From Fidelibacterota bacterium (lineage in GTDB: Bacteria > Fidelibacterota > Fidelibacteria > Fidelibacterales > Fidelibacteraceae), in NCBI GenBank assembly GCA_016937825.1, contig JAFGVT010000161.1:1-9650 (forward strand): 9,650 nucleotides of DNA, read 5' to 3'. The notes beneath the pieces are model-generated. The model worked only from the letters and a program-made list of their open reading frames with translations. It was not told the origin of the DNA and did no database searches. This document shows positions 1-7,972 of this stretch, piece by piece. Within the stretch, counting starts at the first letter, position 1. Every line of letters begins with the position of its first letter. The position numbers and the translations under genes are program-made.

Positions 1-1205
1 ATTTCTATCCGAATCCCGTTGACGCACGGGAAGTCACCCTGCATGCAGACTATGTCAAGCGGGTCACCGGCATCGGCATCACCATTCCGGAATGCCGGCC
101 GATCCTCACCGCGCTGGGCTTCGAGCCGGTCCGTGAAGATACTGCCTCCCTTACCGTCAAGGTCCCGACCTTTCGTCCGGACGTCGAGCGCGAGATCGAT
201 CTTGTGGAAGAAGTGCTGCGCATCAATTACCTGGACAAGATCCCTTCCATGACCCGGATGACCCTTTCCGTGGCTGAAGACTACGACAAATTTCATCCTT
301 TTATTACCGATCTCCGGAATTTCTTCGTCGGGCACGGCATGCACGAAGCGGTCAACAATTCACTGATCGGCGAAACGCCGGCACATGCCGGGATCTGGGG
401 TTACAAGCCCCTGAGGATCCTGAATCCCCTGTCCCTTGAAATGAACATGCTCAGGACCGACATGATCCAGCCCCTGCTTACCAGTCTGCGGAGCAACGCA
501 TTGAAAAAACGCAGCAATATCCGGCTATTTGAGCTGGCGAACGTGATCGAAAAGGACGAGCATTCCGAAACCGGCGCCCGGGAACACCATCATCTGGGCG
601 TACTGTGCTGTTCTCCCTTATGGGGTCTGAACTGGACCGAAGAAGATAAGGCCGCGGATATATTTTATCTTAAAGGGGTGCTGGACGATCTGATGACGAC
701 CCTGGGCTTTCATTACAAATTGAAAGAATGCGAGGGACGGGACGAATTCGACATACTGTACGATATTGCGGTGAAGAAACATGTGATCGGAAAGATCGGG
801 CAATATCGCAGTGAGACATTTGAAAAATTGCAGCTTGCCTATCCCGTGGCGGTTATGGAACTGCAGATCGAAAAATTGTTCGGCTGGTACGCGCCGCAAC
901 GGAAATACAGCCCGACGCCCCAGTTCCCGTCCATCTTCCGCGACATTTCGCTGGTTGCGGACAAAAAGCTCAAGGCGGTATCCATCCTGAATGAAATAAA
1001 TCAGCATGGAGGCAAATATCTCGTTGACCTTGTGCTCTATGATATGTACATTGACGATAAGAAACTTGGTGAAGATAAAAAGGCATTATCGTTCCGCCTG
1101 GAATTCAGAAGTGATCAGACGACACTGACGGATTCGGAAATTGATGATGTAATGAATAAGTTATTTGAACGGTTAAAGAATCAATATGGAGCTCAGCTAA
1201 GGTAA
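1..1205 (+). CDS. pheT: Phenylalanine--tRNA ligase beta subunit, C-terminal half (partial, 5' end outside window)
   Basis: The beta subunit of the alpha2beta2 cytoplasmic enzyme that attaches phenylalanine to tRNA-Phe using ATP. The frame enters from the left edge (first full codon at 3) and gives 400 residues before TAA at 1203-1205. The family is usually about 800 residues, so roughly half is missing. In order I see: a B5 domain at about 30-245, with the typical ending VPTFRPD followed by DLVEEVLRINYLDKIP; the catalytic-like core module at about 250-900; and the FDX-ACB anticodon-binding domain at about 906-1202, recognised by SPTPQFPSIFRDISLV and a C-terminal FRLEFRSDQTTLTDSEID. The frame is intact. 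The stop codon shares one base with the ATG of the next gene (TAATG), so the two are probably translationally coupled. The alpha subunit gene pheS would be expected upstream. Identification is very secure; only the N-terminal tRNA-binding and editing parts cannot be judged. Confidence 0.96.
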   Translation, partial: FYPNPVDAREVTLHADYVKRVTGIGITIPECRPILTALGFEPVREDTASLTVKVPTFRPDVEREIDLVEEVLRINYLDKIPSMTRMTLSVAEDYDKFHPFITDLRNFFVGHGMHEAVNNSLIGETPAHAGIWGYKPLRILNPLSLEMNMLRTDMIQPLLTSLRSNALKKRSNIRLFELANVIEKDEHSETGAREHHHLGVLCCSPLWGLNWTEEDKAADIFYLKGVLDDLMTTLGFHYKLKECEGRDEFDILYDIAVKKHVIGKIGQYRSETFEKLQLAYPVAVMELQIEKLFGWYAPQRKYSPTPQFPSIFRDISLVADKKLKAVSILNEINQHGGKYLVDLVLYDMYIDDKKLGEDKKALSFRLEFRSDQTTLTDSEIDDVMNKLFERLKNQYGAQLR

Positions 1206-1381
1206 TGGATATCAGCTCTTTTGAAATCTTAGAAAAAAAAATACACCAAACCCTCGAAGTTCTGAAAAACCAAAAGGGGCAAGAAGACAAGGACTCGGTC
1301 GCATTGACAAAAGATCAGATCGAGCGCCTGACTTCAAAATTGGCGGAAATATCGGAGTGGATCGACCATGCACAAGTATGA
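1205..1381 (+). CDS. Small coiled-coil protein, candidate ZapB-like partner of ZapA (58 aa)
   Basis: A short open frame of 58 codons runs from ATG at 1205 to TGA at 1379-1381. The protein starts MDISSFEILEKKIHQTLEVL and ends SEWIDHAQV. It is hydrophilic and rich in Lys, Glu and Gln, with no signal peptide, membrane segment or cysteine. Two helix-like stretches (about 6-20 and 34-56) flank a charged linker. The second has hydrophobic residues in clean 3-4 spacing (I39, L42, L46, I49, I53), as in a coiled coil. The ATG overlaps the pheT stop by one base, and the end overlaps zapA by 14 bases. GGAG at 1188-1191 and AAGG at 1199-1202 are possible ribosome binding sites. Small coiled-coil genes just upstream of zapA are known in other bacteria, including ZapB-like ones, so a role as a ZapA partner at the division ring is a reasonable inference. 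No family-defining motif is visible. That the gene is real is likely; its function is a guess from context. Confidence 0.72.
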   Translation: MDISSFEILEKKIHQTLEVLKNQKGQEDKDSVALTKDQIERLTSKLAEISEWIDHAQV

Positions 1382-1700
1382 CCCCGACCCCAATACGGTT
1401 GAACTGGAATTTCCCGAGGAAAAACCGACAAAGGTCACCATCTACGGCCAGGAATTTCCTCTCAAGGGAAAAGATCCGGCTTTCATTCACAAGGTTGCGG
1501 CTTATGTGAATGAAAAGATGATGGAAGTCGGAGCGAACATGCCCGGCACGACCGCTCTTGATAAGATCGCCATCATTGCGGCCCTGAACATCGCTGGTGA
1601 ATTATTTCAAATGAAGCAAGATACCCAATCCGTTGAGGAATACATTCAGAACCATTCTGAATCATTGATAAAACTTATCGATGACCATCTCAATACCTAA
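1368..1700 (+). CDS. zapA: Cell division protein ZapA
   Basis: ZapA is a small cytoplasmic protein that binds FtsZ, cross-links its filaments and supports Z-ring assembly; it works as a dimer or tetramer. The 110-residue product has the family layout. The N-terminal globular domain, about 22-55, contains VTIYGQEFPLKG and then DPAFIHKVAAYVNEKM. A long C-terminal helix, about 63-108, begins with KIAIIAALNIAGELF and forms the coiled-coil dimer stalk in known ZapA structures. The length matches the family. The start is well defined: an in-frame TGA lies at 1329-1331, the ATG at 1368 is the first start codon after it, and GGAG at 1354-1357 lies ten bases upstream. The first 20 residues are acidic and extend slightly beyond the conserved core. 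The gene overlaps the preceding small coiled-coil gene by 14 bases, which suggests coupled synthesis of two interacting proteins. Confidence 0.93.
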   Translation: MHKYDPDPNTVELEFPEEKPTKVTIYGQEFPLKGKDPAFIHKVAAYVNEKMMEVGANMPGTTALDKIAIIAALNIAGELFQMKQDTQSVEEYIQNHSESLIKLIDDHLNT

Positions 1701-1714
1701 GCGCTCCGGTTAAG

Positions 1715-1722
1715 AAAAGGAG
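1715..1722 (+). promoter_or_regulatory. Ribosome binding site of rny
   Basis: AAAAGGAG sits five bases before the ATG at 1728, in the 27-base gap after zapA. It is the clearest Shine-Dalgarno sequence in the window and fixes the rny start. The gap has no room for a terminator hairpin, so rny is probably read through from upstream genes. Confidence 0.75.
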
Positions 1723-1727
1723 TCGAC

Positions 1728-3269
1728 ATGTACTATTTCCTTGTTGGTTTAATATCAGCACTGATTGCGGCATCTATTGTATTCATTATTTTTCGCGCAA
1801 AATTCGGGAGCATGAAAAAATACGAATTCGATCTGCTGGAACGCGCCCGGAAAGAAGGGGAAACCCTAAAGAAAGAATTGATACTGGAAGGGAAAGATGA
1901 GGCCATCCGTATCAAGCAGAAAAGCGAGGATGAATACAACGAGAAATTGCGGGACATCCGCAATGGTGAGAAGGAATTGCAGAAACGCGAAAGCAATCTG
2001 GACAGGAAAACAGAAAGCGTGGATCAGCGTTACGAGTCCCTGCAGAAATTCGAACAGGACCTGAAGAGCAAGGAACGCAAGGTGAACGACCGGGAAGCGG
2101 AGATCGAAAGCCTGATCGACCAGCAGCAGGTCCGGCTGGAAAAGATCGCCGGACTTTCCCGCGACGAAGCGAAACAGACATTGAAGGACAGCCTGTACGA
2201 GAAGGCGAGGGTGGAAGCCCAGATCAAGGTCAAGGAGATCAAAGAGACCGCCATCCTGAATGCGAACAAAGAAGCCAAGAAGATCATCATCGAGGCGATC
2301 CAGCGTTCCGCTGCAGACCATACCTCGGAATCGACCGTTTCGGTCGTTCCGCTTCCCAACGATCAGATGAAGGGACGGGTCATCGGGCGCGAGGGGCGCA
2401 ACATCCGTCATTTCGAGGCGCTGACCGGCGTTGAACTGATCGTCGACGATACCCCCGAAGCGGTCGTGCTCTCCGGTTTTGATCCGGTCCGGCGCGAAGT
2501 GGCGCGCATCGCCCTGGAAAAACTGATCCACGACGGACGCATTCATCCGGCGCGGATCGAAGAAATGATCGAAAAAGCAAGCAAAGAGGTGGAAGAATCC
2601 ATTATTCAGGCGGCGGAGGAGGCGACGATGGAGTTAGCCCTGCCGCACTTCAATGCAGAAATGATGCATTATATCGGAAGTCTGAAATACCGCACGAGCT
2701 ACGGTCAGAATATTTTGAAGCATTCCATTGAGGTCGGCTGGCTTTCAGGCCTTATGGCCGCGGAACTCGGTCTTGACGGAGCCCTGGCCAAACGCGCCGG
2801 CTTCCTTCACGACATCGGGAAAGCCATTGACAGGAATGTTGAAGGGACCCACGCGCTGATCGGCGGCGAGATCGCCCGGAGGAACAAGGAAGACAAGATC
2901 GTCGTCAATGCGATCGAATCCCATCATGAAGAAGTGGAAATGATCCATCCCATCTCAGCCCTGGTCCAGGCCGCCGACTCCATCAGCGGATCCCGTCGCG
3001 GGGCGCGCGGACAGACACTGGAAAACTATATTCACCGCATGGAGAAACTCGAAGAAATATCCAACAGTTTCAGAGGTGTCAGCAAAACCTATGCGATCCA
3101 GGCAGGGCGCGAAGTCAGGGTCATTGTCGAAGAAACCCAGATCGACGATGCCGCGTCCGATCTTCTCGCGGAAGATATCGCAAGCAAGATACAGAACGAA
3201 CTGACGTACCCGGGACAGATCAAGGTCACCGTATTGCGCGAACACCGCTCGATCGGGTACGCAAAATAA
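1728..3269 (+). CDS. rny: Ribonuclease Y
   Basis: RNase Y is a membrane-anchored endoribonuclease that starts mRNA decay and processes some transcripts. The 513-residue product is full length for the family (about 510-520). Domains in order: one N-terminal membrane helix (about 3-23, VGLISALIAASIVFIIF); a long charged coiled coil (about 30-190), dense in Glu, Lys and Arg; a KH RNA-binding domain (about 203-270) with the signature GRVIGREGRN at 216-225; an HD metal-dependent phosphohydrolase domain (about 328-422); and the conserved C-terminal domain ending PGQIKVTVLREHRSIGYAK. The HD metal ligands are all visible: H332, H361-D362 in FLHDIGKA, H375, H399/H400 and D417, so the enzyme should be active. 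The ATG follows a strong ribosome binding site by five bases. The zapA-to-rny gap is 27 bases and the rny-to-folD gap 12, consistent with one transcript. The identification is secure. Confidence 0.97.
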   Translation: MYYFLVGLISALIAASIVFIIFRAKFGSMKKYEFDLLERARKEGETLKKELILEGKDEAIRIKQKSEDEYNEKLRDIRNGEKELQKRESNLDRKTESVDQRYESLQKFEQDLKSKERKVNDREAEIESLIDQQQVRLEKIAGLSRDEAKQTLKDSLYEKARVEAQIKVKEIKETAILNANKEAKKIIIEAIQRSAADHTSESTVSVVPLPNDQMKGRVIGREGRNIRHFEALTGVELIVDDTPEAVVLSGFDPVRREVARIALEKLIHDGRIHPARIEEMIEKASKEVEESIIQAAEEATMELALPHFNAEMMHYIGSLKYRTSYGQNILKHSIEVGWLSGLMAAELGLDGALAKRAGFLHDIGKAIDRNVEGTHALIGGEIARRNKEDKIVVNAIESHHEEVEMIHPISALVQAADSISGSRRGARGQTLENYIHRMEKLEEISNSFRGVSKTYAIQAGREVRVIVEETQIDDAASDLLAEDIASKIQNELTYPGQIKVTVLREHRSIGYAK

Positions 3270-3281
3270 TCAAGAGGTACA

Positions 3282-4178
3282 ATGGAAGCGAAGATCCTGT
3301 CGGGGAAAGAAGTTGCCGATTCCGTTCTCGAAGGTTTAAAAGGCCGCATTGCACGCTGCAAAGAGCAGGGAGTTACACCCGGTCTTGCGGTCGTACTTGT
3401 CGGTGACGACCCCGCATCGCAGGTCTACGTACGCAACAAAAGCCTTGCCTGCGAAAGCCTGGGCATTCTTTCCGAAACGATCCTCCTGCCGGCGGATACG
3501 GACCAGGAAACCCTGAACGCGCTTGTGGACGCCCTGAATACCGATACGCGTTTTCACGGCGTATTGGTTCAGATGCCGCTTCCGAAACATCTGAATGAGC
3601 TTGAGGTGATCCGCCGCATTCTCCCGGAAAAAGACGTGGATGGATTTCACCCCGAAAATATCGGCCGCCTCATCATCGGAGAGAACACCTTTTTACCCTG
3701 TACTCCCGCCGGCGTGATGGAAATGCTGCGTTACTACAATATTGAAACCAGCGGGAAACATGTTGTTGTGGTCGGTCGTTCGAACATTGTCGGAAAACCG
3801 ATGGTCAACCTGATGTATCAACGCCTGCCCGGCGCTAATGCAACCGTGACGGTATGTCACACCGGGACCCCGGACATCAGGGCGTTTACCGAAAAAGCGG
3901 ATATTCTCATTGTGGCCGCGGGGGTTCCGGGCATGATCGGCGAGGATATGGTCAAAGAAGGAGCCATCGTGATCGATGTCGGAGTGAACCGGGTTGAGGA
4001 TCCCGCCCGGAAGAAAGGATTCCGGCTCACCGGCGATGTGGATTTTGAGAAGGTAAAGGGAAAAACTTCCGCGATCACACCGGTCCCCGGCGGTGTCGGG
4101 CTGATGACGATCGCCATGTTAATGCAAAATACGGTAAAGGCGGCTGAAGAACAATTGAACCGCAAAAAATGGCAGTAA
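3282..4178 (+). CDS. folD: Bifunctional methylenetetrahydrofolate dehydrogenase / methenyltetrahydrofolate cyclohydrolase
   Basis: FolD is the cytoplasmic enzyme that oxidises 5,10-methylene-THF to 5,10-methenyl-THF with NADP+ and hydrolyses that to 10-formyl-THF, supplying one-carbon units for purines and initiator fMet-tRNA. The 298 residues match the usual length (about 280-300). The catalytic motif Y49-xxx-K53 is present, in VYVRNKSLACESLGI. So are the substrate-pocket loop VQMPLP (96-101), KDVDG (117-121), PCTPAGVMEML (from 139), the nucleotide-binding loop GRSNIVGKP (165-173) and the C-terminal signature ITPVPGGVG (265-273). All key residues are intact. AGAGGT at 3273-3278 is a closely spaced ribosome binding site. 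The last 10 bases overlap the start of the tamB-like gene in another frame, so downstream translation may depend on ribosomes finishing folD. There is no obvious functional link to the envelope genes beyond cotranscription. Confidence 0.97.
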   Translation: MEAKILSGKEVADSVLEGLKGRIARCKEQGVTPGLAVVLVGDDPASQVYVRNKSLACESLGILSETILLPADTDQETLNALVDALNTDTRFHGVLVQMPLPKHLNELEVIRRILPEKDVDGFHPENIGRLIIGENTFLPCTPAGVMEMLRYYNIETSGKHVVVVGRSNIVGKPMVNLMYQRLPGANATVTVCHTGTPDIRAFTEKADILIVAAGVPGMIGEDMVKEGAIVIDVGVNRVEDPARKKGFRLTGDVDFEKVKGKTSAITPVPGGVGLMTIAMLMQNTVKAAEEQLNRKKWQ

Positions 4179-7100
4179 AACAAAAAAAACAACGACGATA
4201 CTTTATAGCATTCGGTTTAATAGTGATCGTTGGACTTGCCGGCGTCTTTTTTACGAAAACAGACGTCGGTTTTACCATTGCGTTCAGGATATTGCGTAAC
4301 CGGATCGAACGGCAATACGAATACCATCTTTCCGTACGAGATCTGAATAAGAGCCTGAAAACGACGATCGAGGCCAATTATCTGAAGTTCTCAACGCAGG
4401 ATTCTTCGATCATGCTTCAGATCGATACCGTCAATTTGCACTATGCCGGTATCTTTGAATTTCTGGGCAAACGTCATCTGGATGAACTCAGACTGGTCGA
4501 ACCGACCCTGCATCTGCGCATCGGAGAGAAAAAAGAAAAGGACGGAACGACCCCGTTCCCCGAAATTTCATTTCCCAATTTCCATATCGACAACATCGAG
4601 ATGAAAAATATCCATTTGTATGTCCATACGCCCGACACGGTGATCTACCAGCTCGTTGATCAGCTGCAGTTCCGTTATTCCGGACGAAAGGACGGCGCCG
4701 TCCTGAGGATCGATCAGCTGCGCCTGCAGAACGAATCACTGAACATGCAGGTCTACGATCTTTCAAGCGAGATCGTCGTTAAGAACAACATTGCAAAGAT
4801 GCTGAACCTGAATTTCATGTTCAACGATGCACGTGTTACCTCCTCCGGTAAGATACGCTACGCCGAACCGCTCCGCTTTCAGTTCACCTTCAATATCATG
4901 GATGTGGAAATTGAAAAATATCTGCATCTGCCCGTCATCAAGGAGCAGGATAAGATCAATCTGCGGCTCGACGTGATGGGGGATTTTAAAGAATTTACCG
5001 CCAACGCCGAGCTGAGCGGTACCCTCAACAACAGCAAGATCAGGAACGCGGGGATCAGCGTCGAATATAAAAATGACTATCTGCATCTGCTTCAGGCAAG
5101 TTTTAAGAATCCGACTACCGATGTTTCCCTTTACGGATCCTACGGACTGAAAGACAAGTACATCTCAACGACCTTTTACGCACACGCCTTTGTTCCGTCC
5201 GAGTGGTTTCCCGCACTGCCCGATTTCGATTTCCGCGGACGTTTCCGTGCCAACGGCTATCTCGATGATCGGCTGAAAGTTAAATATGATTTTGATCTTC
5301 TTGATCTCTACGGCCTGAGCAAGAGCAGTTTACAGGGTGATATCCTGTTCAAGGGAATGGAAAGTATCATCCTGGACTCGACGAATTACATTTATTTGCC
5401 GACGGGCATGCTGAAGGTCCGGGGAGAGATCGCCGGCCTGGACTCCGTCAACCTGGATATTTACGGCGATATCAGTTCTTTTGACAATCTGAAAATTCCC
5501 GGTCTTGACGAACTGAAAGCCGAAAATGTGATGATGACGCTGAAATTGCTGGGACGCATCCGGGACCCCGATATCCAGATGAACGTAAATCTTGACACGC
5601 TCATTTATGACATCTATAAGGTCAATAATTTAAATTTTTCCCTCTATGCCAAGCAATTGATATCGCAGCACAAGGGAGGCATGCTGGTGTCATTTGAAAA
5701 TGCCTCCGTCGATTCGTTCCTGATAGGATCCGTTGAGACCTATATCCGGATGGACCAGGATAGGATCTATCTGGATTACCTTGATATCACGCACGATAAT
5801 TACTATATGAACGTTGCCGGGTCGATCAGGGATTTCAAGGAGTTCAGCATCAACAGGCTGAAGGGGACATATCAGGATCAGGATGTCTATCTTCTTGATA
5901 CCGTCTCGTTCACGATCCGTGATCAGGGTTTCTCCCTGTCCCGCTTTGATGTTTTATACCGGGATGCCTTGCTGTACGGTTCTCTGGACGTAGAAAAGGA
6001 TTCAATTTGGGGAAGCATTAACCTTGCAGGCGCCGAGCTGAACTCACTTCCTTTGATCTCAACCCTGAAAGACAGCGTTGGGGGACTGATGGACCTGAAT
6101 ATCGGAATTCAGGGATATTTGCAGGATCCGGTAATCGATCTGCGCATGCTGATGAAAAACGCCCATGCCTTCGGCCTCGATGCCCGAAGGATAAATTCCA
6201 GAATTCGCTATGCCGACCGGAGGGTCAACGTCGCCGACCTTTCACTGGATTTTGCCGGCAAGCGCTCCATGAAGTTCAATGCCGATATTCCGGCGGTCGT
6301 CAATTTTAAAGACAAAAACATTCTGACACTTCTTCCGGATGAACCGCTTCGCGCCGATTTTGATCTGAAACAAGCGAGGTTATCCAAATTGCTGCCGTTT
6401 ATCCTTGAAAATCTTTCCATTACCGGGACGGGGGATCTGCGCGGGAACATCAGCGGCACCCTGAACGATCCGGTAATGAACGGCGACCTCTCCGTTGTCA
6501 ATCCCACGATCGACAGGATCAAACTGGACACCCTGCGCGCAAAGGTCCATTACAGCAACCAGTACCTGTATTTTAACGAATGTTATGGAACGGCCAATAA
6601 CGGCCGCTACAACGGCAACGCGTTCCTGCATCTTGATCTGCGCTATAACACGCCGTTCGAACGTTTTTCTCCGGACAGTTCCGTTTACGCTTATTTACAG
6701 GGGAATGATGATGAAATGATCTATCTGATCCCGTTCATCAGCGATGTGGAATCGTTCAAAGGCGATCTGTTCACGCAATTCGAATTGAAGGGAAATTTCA
6801 AAAAAACGATTAAAAACGGGCGCGTTGAAGTCCGGAAAGGTCACCTTGTCCTGAACATTCTCGGGAACGAGATCAGGAACATCGACGGGGTCGCCGTAAT
6901 GAAAGACAATATCCTCAGCGTGGATTTGCAAGGGAAATTGCCCTCCGTATCCTATACGCTTGCCGGTGCGTTGGGACTGCGCAATGCGGGTACGGAAAAA
7001 AATTATAATTTTAATGTCCGGGGGAATATGGATATGACCCGTCTGCTGGAGCCGGACTTTGATCTGCGTATCACCGGAGACCAGATGTCGATCGTGACCC

Positions 7101-7972
7101 TGGACGAAAACGTCAATCTGACGACCGGAGAGGTCGATCTGAGAGTAAGGGGCAAAGACACCCTGACGGTTTCAGGGGATGTGAACATACGGGAGGGGCT
7201 GATCGAAATGGCGTTCAGCCGGCCCGGAGGTTCCGGTCCGGGTGGTGCACCGGAAGCGTCCAGGATGCGGACCGAGTATGTGATCAACGCGCAGATCGAT
7301 AAAATGTACCTGCGCAATCAGTTCATCGATGCCACCCTCCAGGGGGAGATCGCCCTGCTGAAATATGCATCCGAAAACGTTACCCGCTTTGGGGGAGAAC
7401 TGGAAACGACGCAGGGATTCTTTAACTACTGGGCATCGGTTTTTGAACTGGAAGAGGGGAGCATATCCTTTGATCAGTTCGAGAACAATCATGAGCTCAA
7501 TTTTGTCGCCTACAAGGATATCGGGAAAGGGAACCGGATCATTGCATCCATTACCGGCGAACTGAATAATCCCGAGATCGATTTCATTGACGAGGACAAT
7601 CAATTCACCAAAGCCGAGATCGTTCAGCAGCTGACCATCGGAGAGATCGCGAACGTTACGGGACAATCCGCAACAACCACCCTGCTTGCCCTGGTGGAAC
7701 GGCCCCTGGAGCAGCAGATGCAGAAACTGGGCGGAGTCGGCGGACTGGACCGCATTGATATCAAGGGGGGAGAGGGAACCTATATCGACAATACGACCGC
7801 CGTGGTCGTCGGGGGGCGCATCGGACGAAATTTTTACCTGACCTATGAGGGTTCGCGGGAGGATCCTCTCAACATAGAGATCGAATACCGCCTGAACAAC
7901 AATGTTTCCATCGTCGGCAGTGCGGACGAAGAGAACGTTTCCGGTTCGGTCCGTTTAAGGCTGCAATATTAA
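4169..7972 (+). CDS. tamB: TamB-like inner-membrane-anchored translocation/assembly protein (DUF490 family)
   Basis: TamB proteins span the periplasm as a long beta-rich groove. They are anchored in the inner membrane by their N terminus, meet an Omp85 barrel at the C terminus, and are implicated in outer-membrane protein assembly and phospholipid transport. The 1267-residue product has a basic start (KQKKQRR), one membrane helix (about 11-28), and then a very long stretch of short amphipathic beta strands with no catalytic motif and few Cys. The final part, about 990-1267, is the conserved TamB domain: GEIANV at 1158-1163, the strand pattern NTTAVVVGGRIGRNFYLTYEG from 1208, then DPLNIEIEYRLNNNVSIVGS, ending in an aromatic residue (LRLQY). 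A Gly/Pro-rich patch at 1019-1028 probably forms a flexible loop. The start lies 10 bases inside folD without a clear ribosome binding site, which suggests coupling. The stop overlaps the next ATG by one base. Similar AsmA-like proteins are the main alternative, but the C terminus favours TamB. Confidence 0.88.
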   Translation: MAVKQKKQRRYFIAFGLIVIVGLAGVFFTKTDVGFTIAFRILRNRIERQYEYHLSVRDLNKSLKTTIEANYLKFSTQDSSIMLQIDTVNLHYAGIFEFLGKRHLDELRLVEPTLHLRIGEKKEKDGTTPFPEISFPNFHIDNIEMKNIHLYVHTPDTVIYQLVDQLQFRYSGRKDGAVLRIDQLRLQNESLNMQVYDLSSEIVVKNNIAKMLNLNFMFNDARVTSSGKIRYAEPLRFQFTFNIMDVEIEKYLHLPVIKEQDKINLRLDVMGDFKEFTANAELSGTLNNSKIRNAGISVEYKNDYLHLLQASFKNPTTDVSLYGSYGLKDKYISTTFYAHAFVPSEWFPALPDFDFRGRFRANGYLDDRLKVKYDFDLLDLYGLSKSSLQGDILFKGMESIILDSTNYIYLPTGMLKVRGEIAGLDSVNLDIYGDISSFDNLKIPGLDELKAENVMMTLKLLGRIRDPDIQMNVNLDTLIYDIYKVNNLNFSLYAKQLISQHKGGMLVSFENASVDSFLIGSVETYIRMDQDRIYLDYLDITHDNYYMNVAGSIRDFKEFSINRLKGTYQDQDVYLLDTVSFTIRDQGFSLSRFDVLYRDALLYGSLDVEKDSIWGSINLAGAELNSLPLISTLKDSVGGLMDLNIGIQGYLQDPVIDLRMLMKNAHAFGLDARRINSRIRYADRRVNVADLSLDFAGKRSMKFNADIPAVVNFKDKNILTLLPDEPLRADFDLKQARLSKLLPFILENLSITGTGDLRGNISGTLNDPVMNGDLSVVNPTIDRIKLDTLRAKVHYSNQYLYFNECYGTANNGRYNGNAFLHLDLRYNTPFERFSPDSSVYAYLQGNDDEMIYLIPFISDVESFKGDLFTQFELKGNFKKTIKNGRVEVRKGHLVLNILGNEIRNIDGVAVMKDNILSVDLQGKLPSVSYTLAGALGLRNAGTEKNYNFNVRGNMDMTRLLEPDFDLRITGDQMSIVTLDENVNLTTGEVDLRVRGKDTLTVSGDVNIREGLIEMAFSRPGGSGPGGAPEASRMRTEYVINAQIDKMYLRNQFIDATLQGEIALLKYASENVTRFGGELETTQGFFNYWASVFELEEGSISFDQFENNHELNFVAYKDIGKGNRIIASITGELNNPEIDFIDEDNQFTKAEIVQQLTIGEIANVTGQSATTTLLALVERPLEQQMQKLGGVGGLDRIDIKGGEGTYIDNTTAVVVGGRIGRNFYLTYEGSREDPLNIEIEYRLNNNVSIVGSADEENVSGSVRLRLQY

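Noticed and set aside
19..252. A 77-codon plus-strand frame at the left edge.
   Set aside because: It overlaps the pheT B5 domain in another frame. It is Ser/Arg/Pro-rich, as expected for a shifted reading of this gene, and has no ribosome binding site.
1233..1241. A run of nine A bases in the small coiled-coil gene, a possible slippage site that might fuse it to zapA or reflect a sequencing error.
   Set aside because: I followed both alternative frames. Losing one A leads to a TGA within about ten codons. Gaining one A enters an Arg-rich frame that passes through zapA out of frame and stops near 1507. Neither gives a ZapA fusion, and the unshifted frame fits both neighbours well.
1701..1727. 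The gap between zapA and rny as a place for a terminator or promoter.
   Set aside because: It is only 27 bases, holds the rny ribosome binding site, and shows no stem-loop with a T run or recognisable -35/-10 pair.
1866..2546. A 226-codon open frame on the minus strand, opposite rny.
   Set aside because: It lies opposite the coiled-coil and KH regions of a clear RNase Y gene. Its composition, rich in Phe, Leu and Asp, is what antisense reading of Glu/Lys-rich codons gives. It shows no domain or ribosome binding site.
7172..7666. A 164-codon minus-strand frame opposite the tamB C terminus.
   Set aside because: It is antisense to the most conserved part of TamB, where sense-strand coding is certain. 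No recognisable motif, and no room for its own promoter without gene overlap.
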